21,042 nucleotides of DNA, from the IMG/VR virus record IMGVR_UViG_3300020125_000181, positions 1 through 21,042 of that record; one strand, written 5' to 3'. The position numbers and the translations under genes were made by a program. Shown in pieces: positions 21,021 through 21,042 of this stretch. Each line of letters opens with the position of its first letter. Within the stretch, counting starts at the first letter, position 1. The stretch is from a virus. The notes beneath the pieces are model-generated. The model had not been told where the DNA came from and searched no databases. It worked only from the letters and a program-made list of their open reading frames with translations.

Positions 21021-21042
21021 CTAGTGGGTGGCGATCGCCACG
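21021..21042 (-). CDS. Probable 3' end of the holin-like gene across the circle junction
   Basis: Read on the minus strand from 21042 and joined to the GT left at positions 2-1, the codons are GTC GTG GCG ATC GCC ACC CAC TAG. They finish the hydrophobic helix begun at 1-98 and stop at once. On its own this stretch would not be called; it is supported only by the join, which is part of the argument that the window closes on itself. Confidence 0.5.

Overview
The window reads as a small, complete tailed-phage genome (siphovirus type, HK97-like head) of a high-GC actinobacterial host. The evidence is high G+C, frequent GTG starts, a ReqiPepy6 Gp37-like tail protein, and a canonical order of terminase, portal, protease, capsid, connectors, tail tube, tape measure, distal tail and tip. 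Every gene I can support is on the minus strand, so transcription runs from high to low coordinates. The two ends appear to join: a holin-like membrane gene cut at position 1 continues in frame at position 21042 and stops at 21021. The sequence is therefore probably a 21,042-bp circular (or circularly permuted) genome rather than a prophage inside a chromosome. The exact host is not identifiable from the sequence.

Layout in transcription order. (1) 20863-8333, structural module: a large terminase with an HNH-like domain fused to its N-terminus, a 250-nt gap with a strong hairpin, then portal, prohead protease, capsid, a 64-aa AT-hook-like protein, head-tail connectors, tail tube, gp10-like protein, tail-assembly chaperones linked by a -1 frameshift, tape measure, Dit, a Gp37-like protein, a putative receptor-binding protein and a small protein ending at a hairpin. 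(2) 8330-6326, lysogeny module: a seven-copy 10-bp repeat array, an excisionase-like HTH protein, a tyrosine integrase, and a symmetrical attP-like site. (3) 6325-2832, early/replication module: a zinc-ribbon protein, small proteins, a conserved early protein, a RecT-like annealing protein with an SSB-like tail, a HTH replication initiator with iteron-like repeats inside its gene, and micro membrane proteins. (4) 2618-1 and on to 21021, regulation and lysis: two HTH proteins, two micro membrane proteins, a CHAP endolysin, a very acidic protein and a holin-like protein, which leads back to the terminase.

Most neighbouring genes overlap by ATGA/GTGA or TAATG-type junctions, so translation is probably coupled within modules. 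The most unusual parts are the attP-like site built from two inverted four-copy sets of a 10-bp-period motif around a central inverted repeat, the same motif seven times upstream of the excisionase gene, the SSB-tail on the annealing protein, the HNH-terminase fusion, and iterons inside the initiator gene. I recognised no repressor, no small terminase, no tRNA and no CRISPR.
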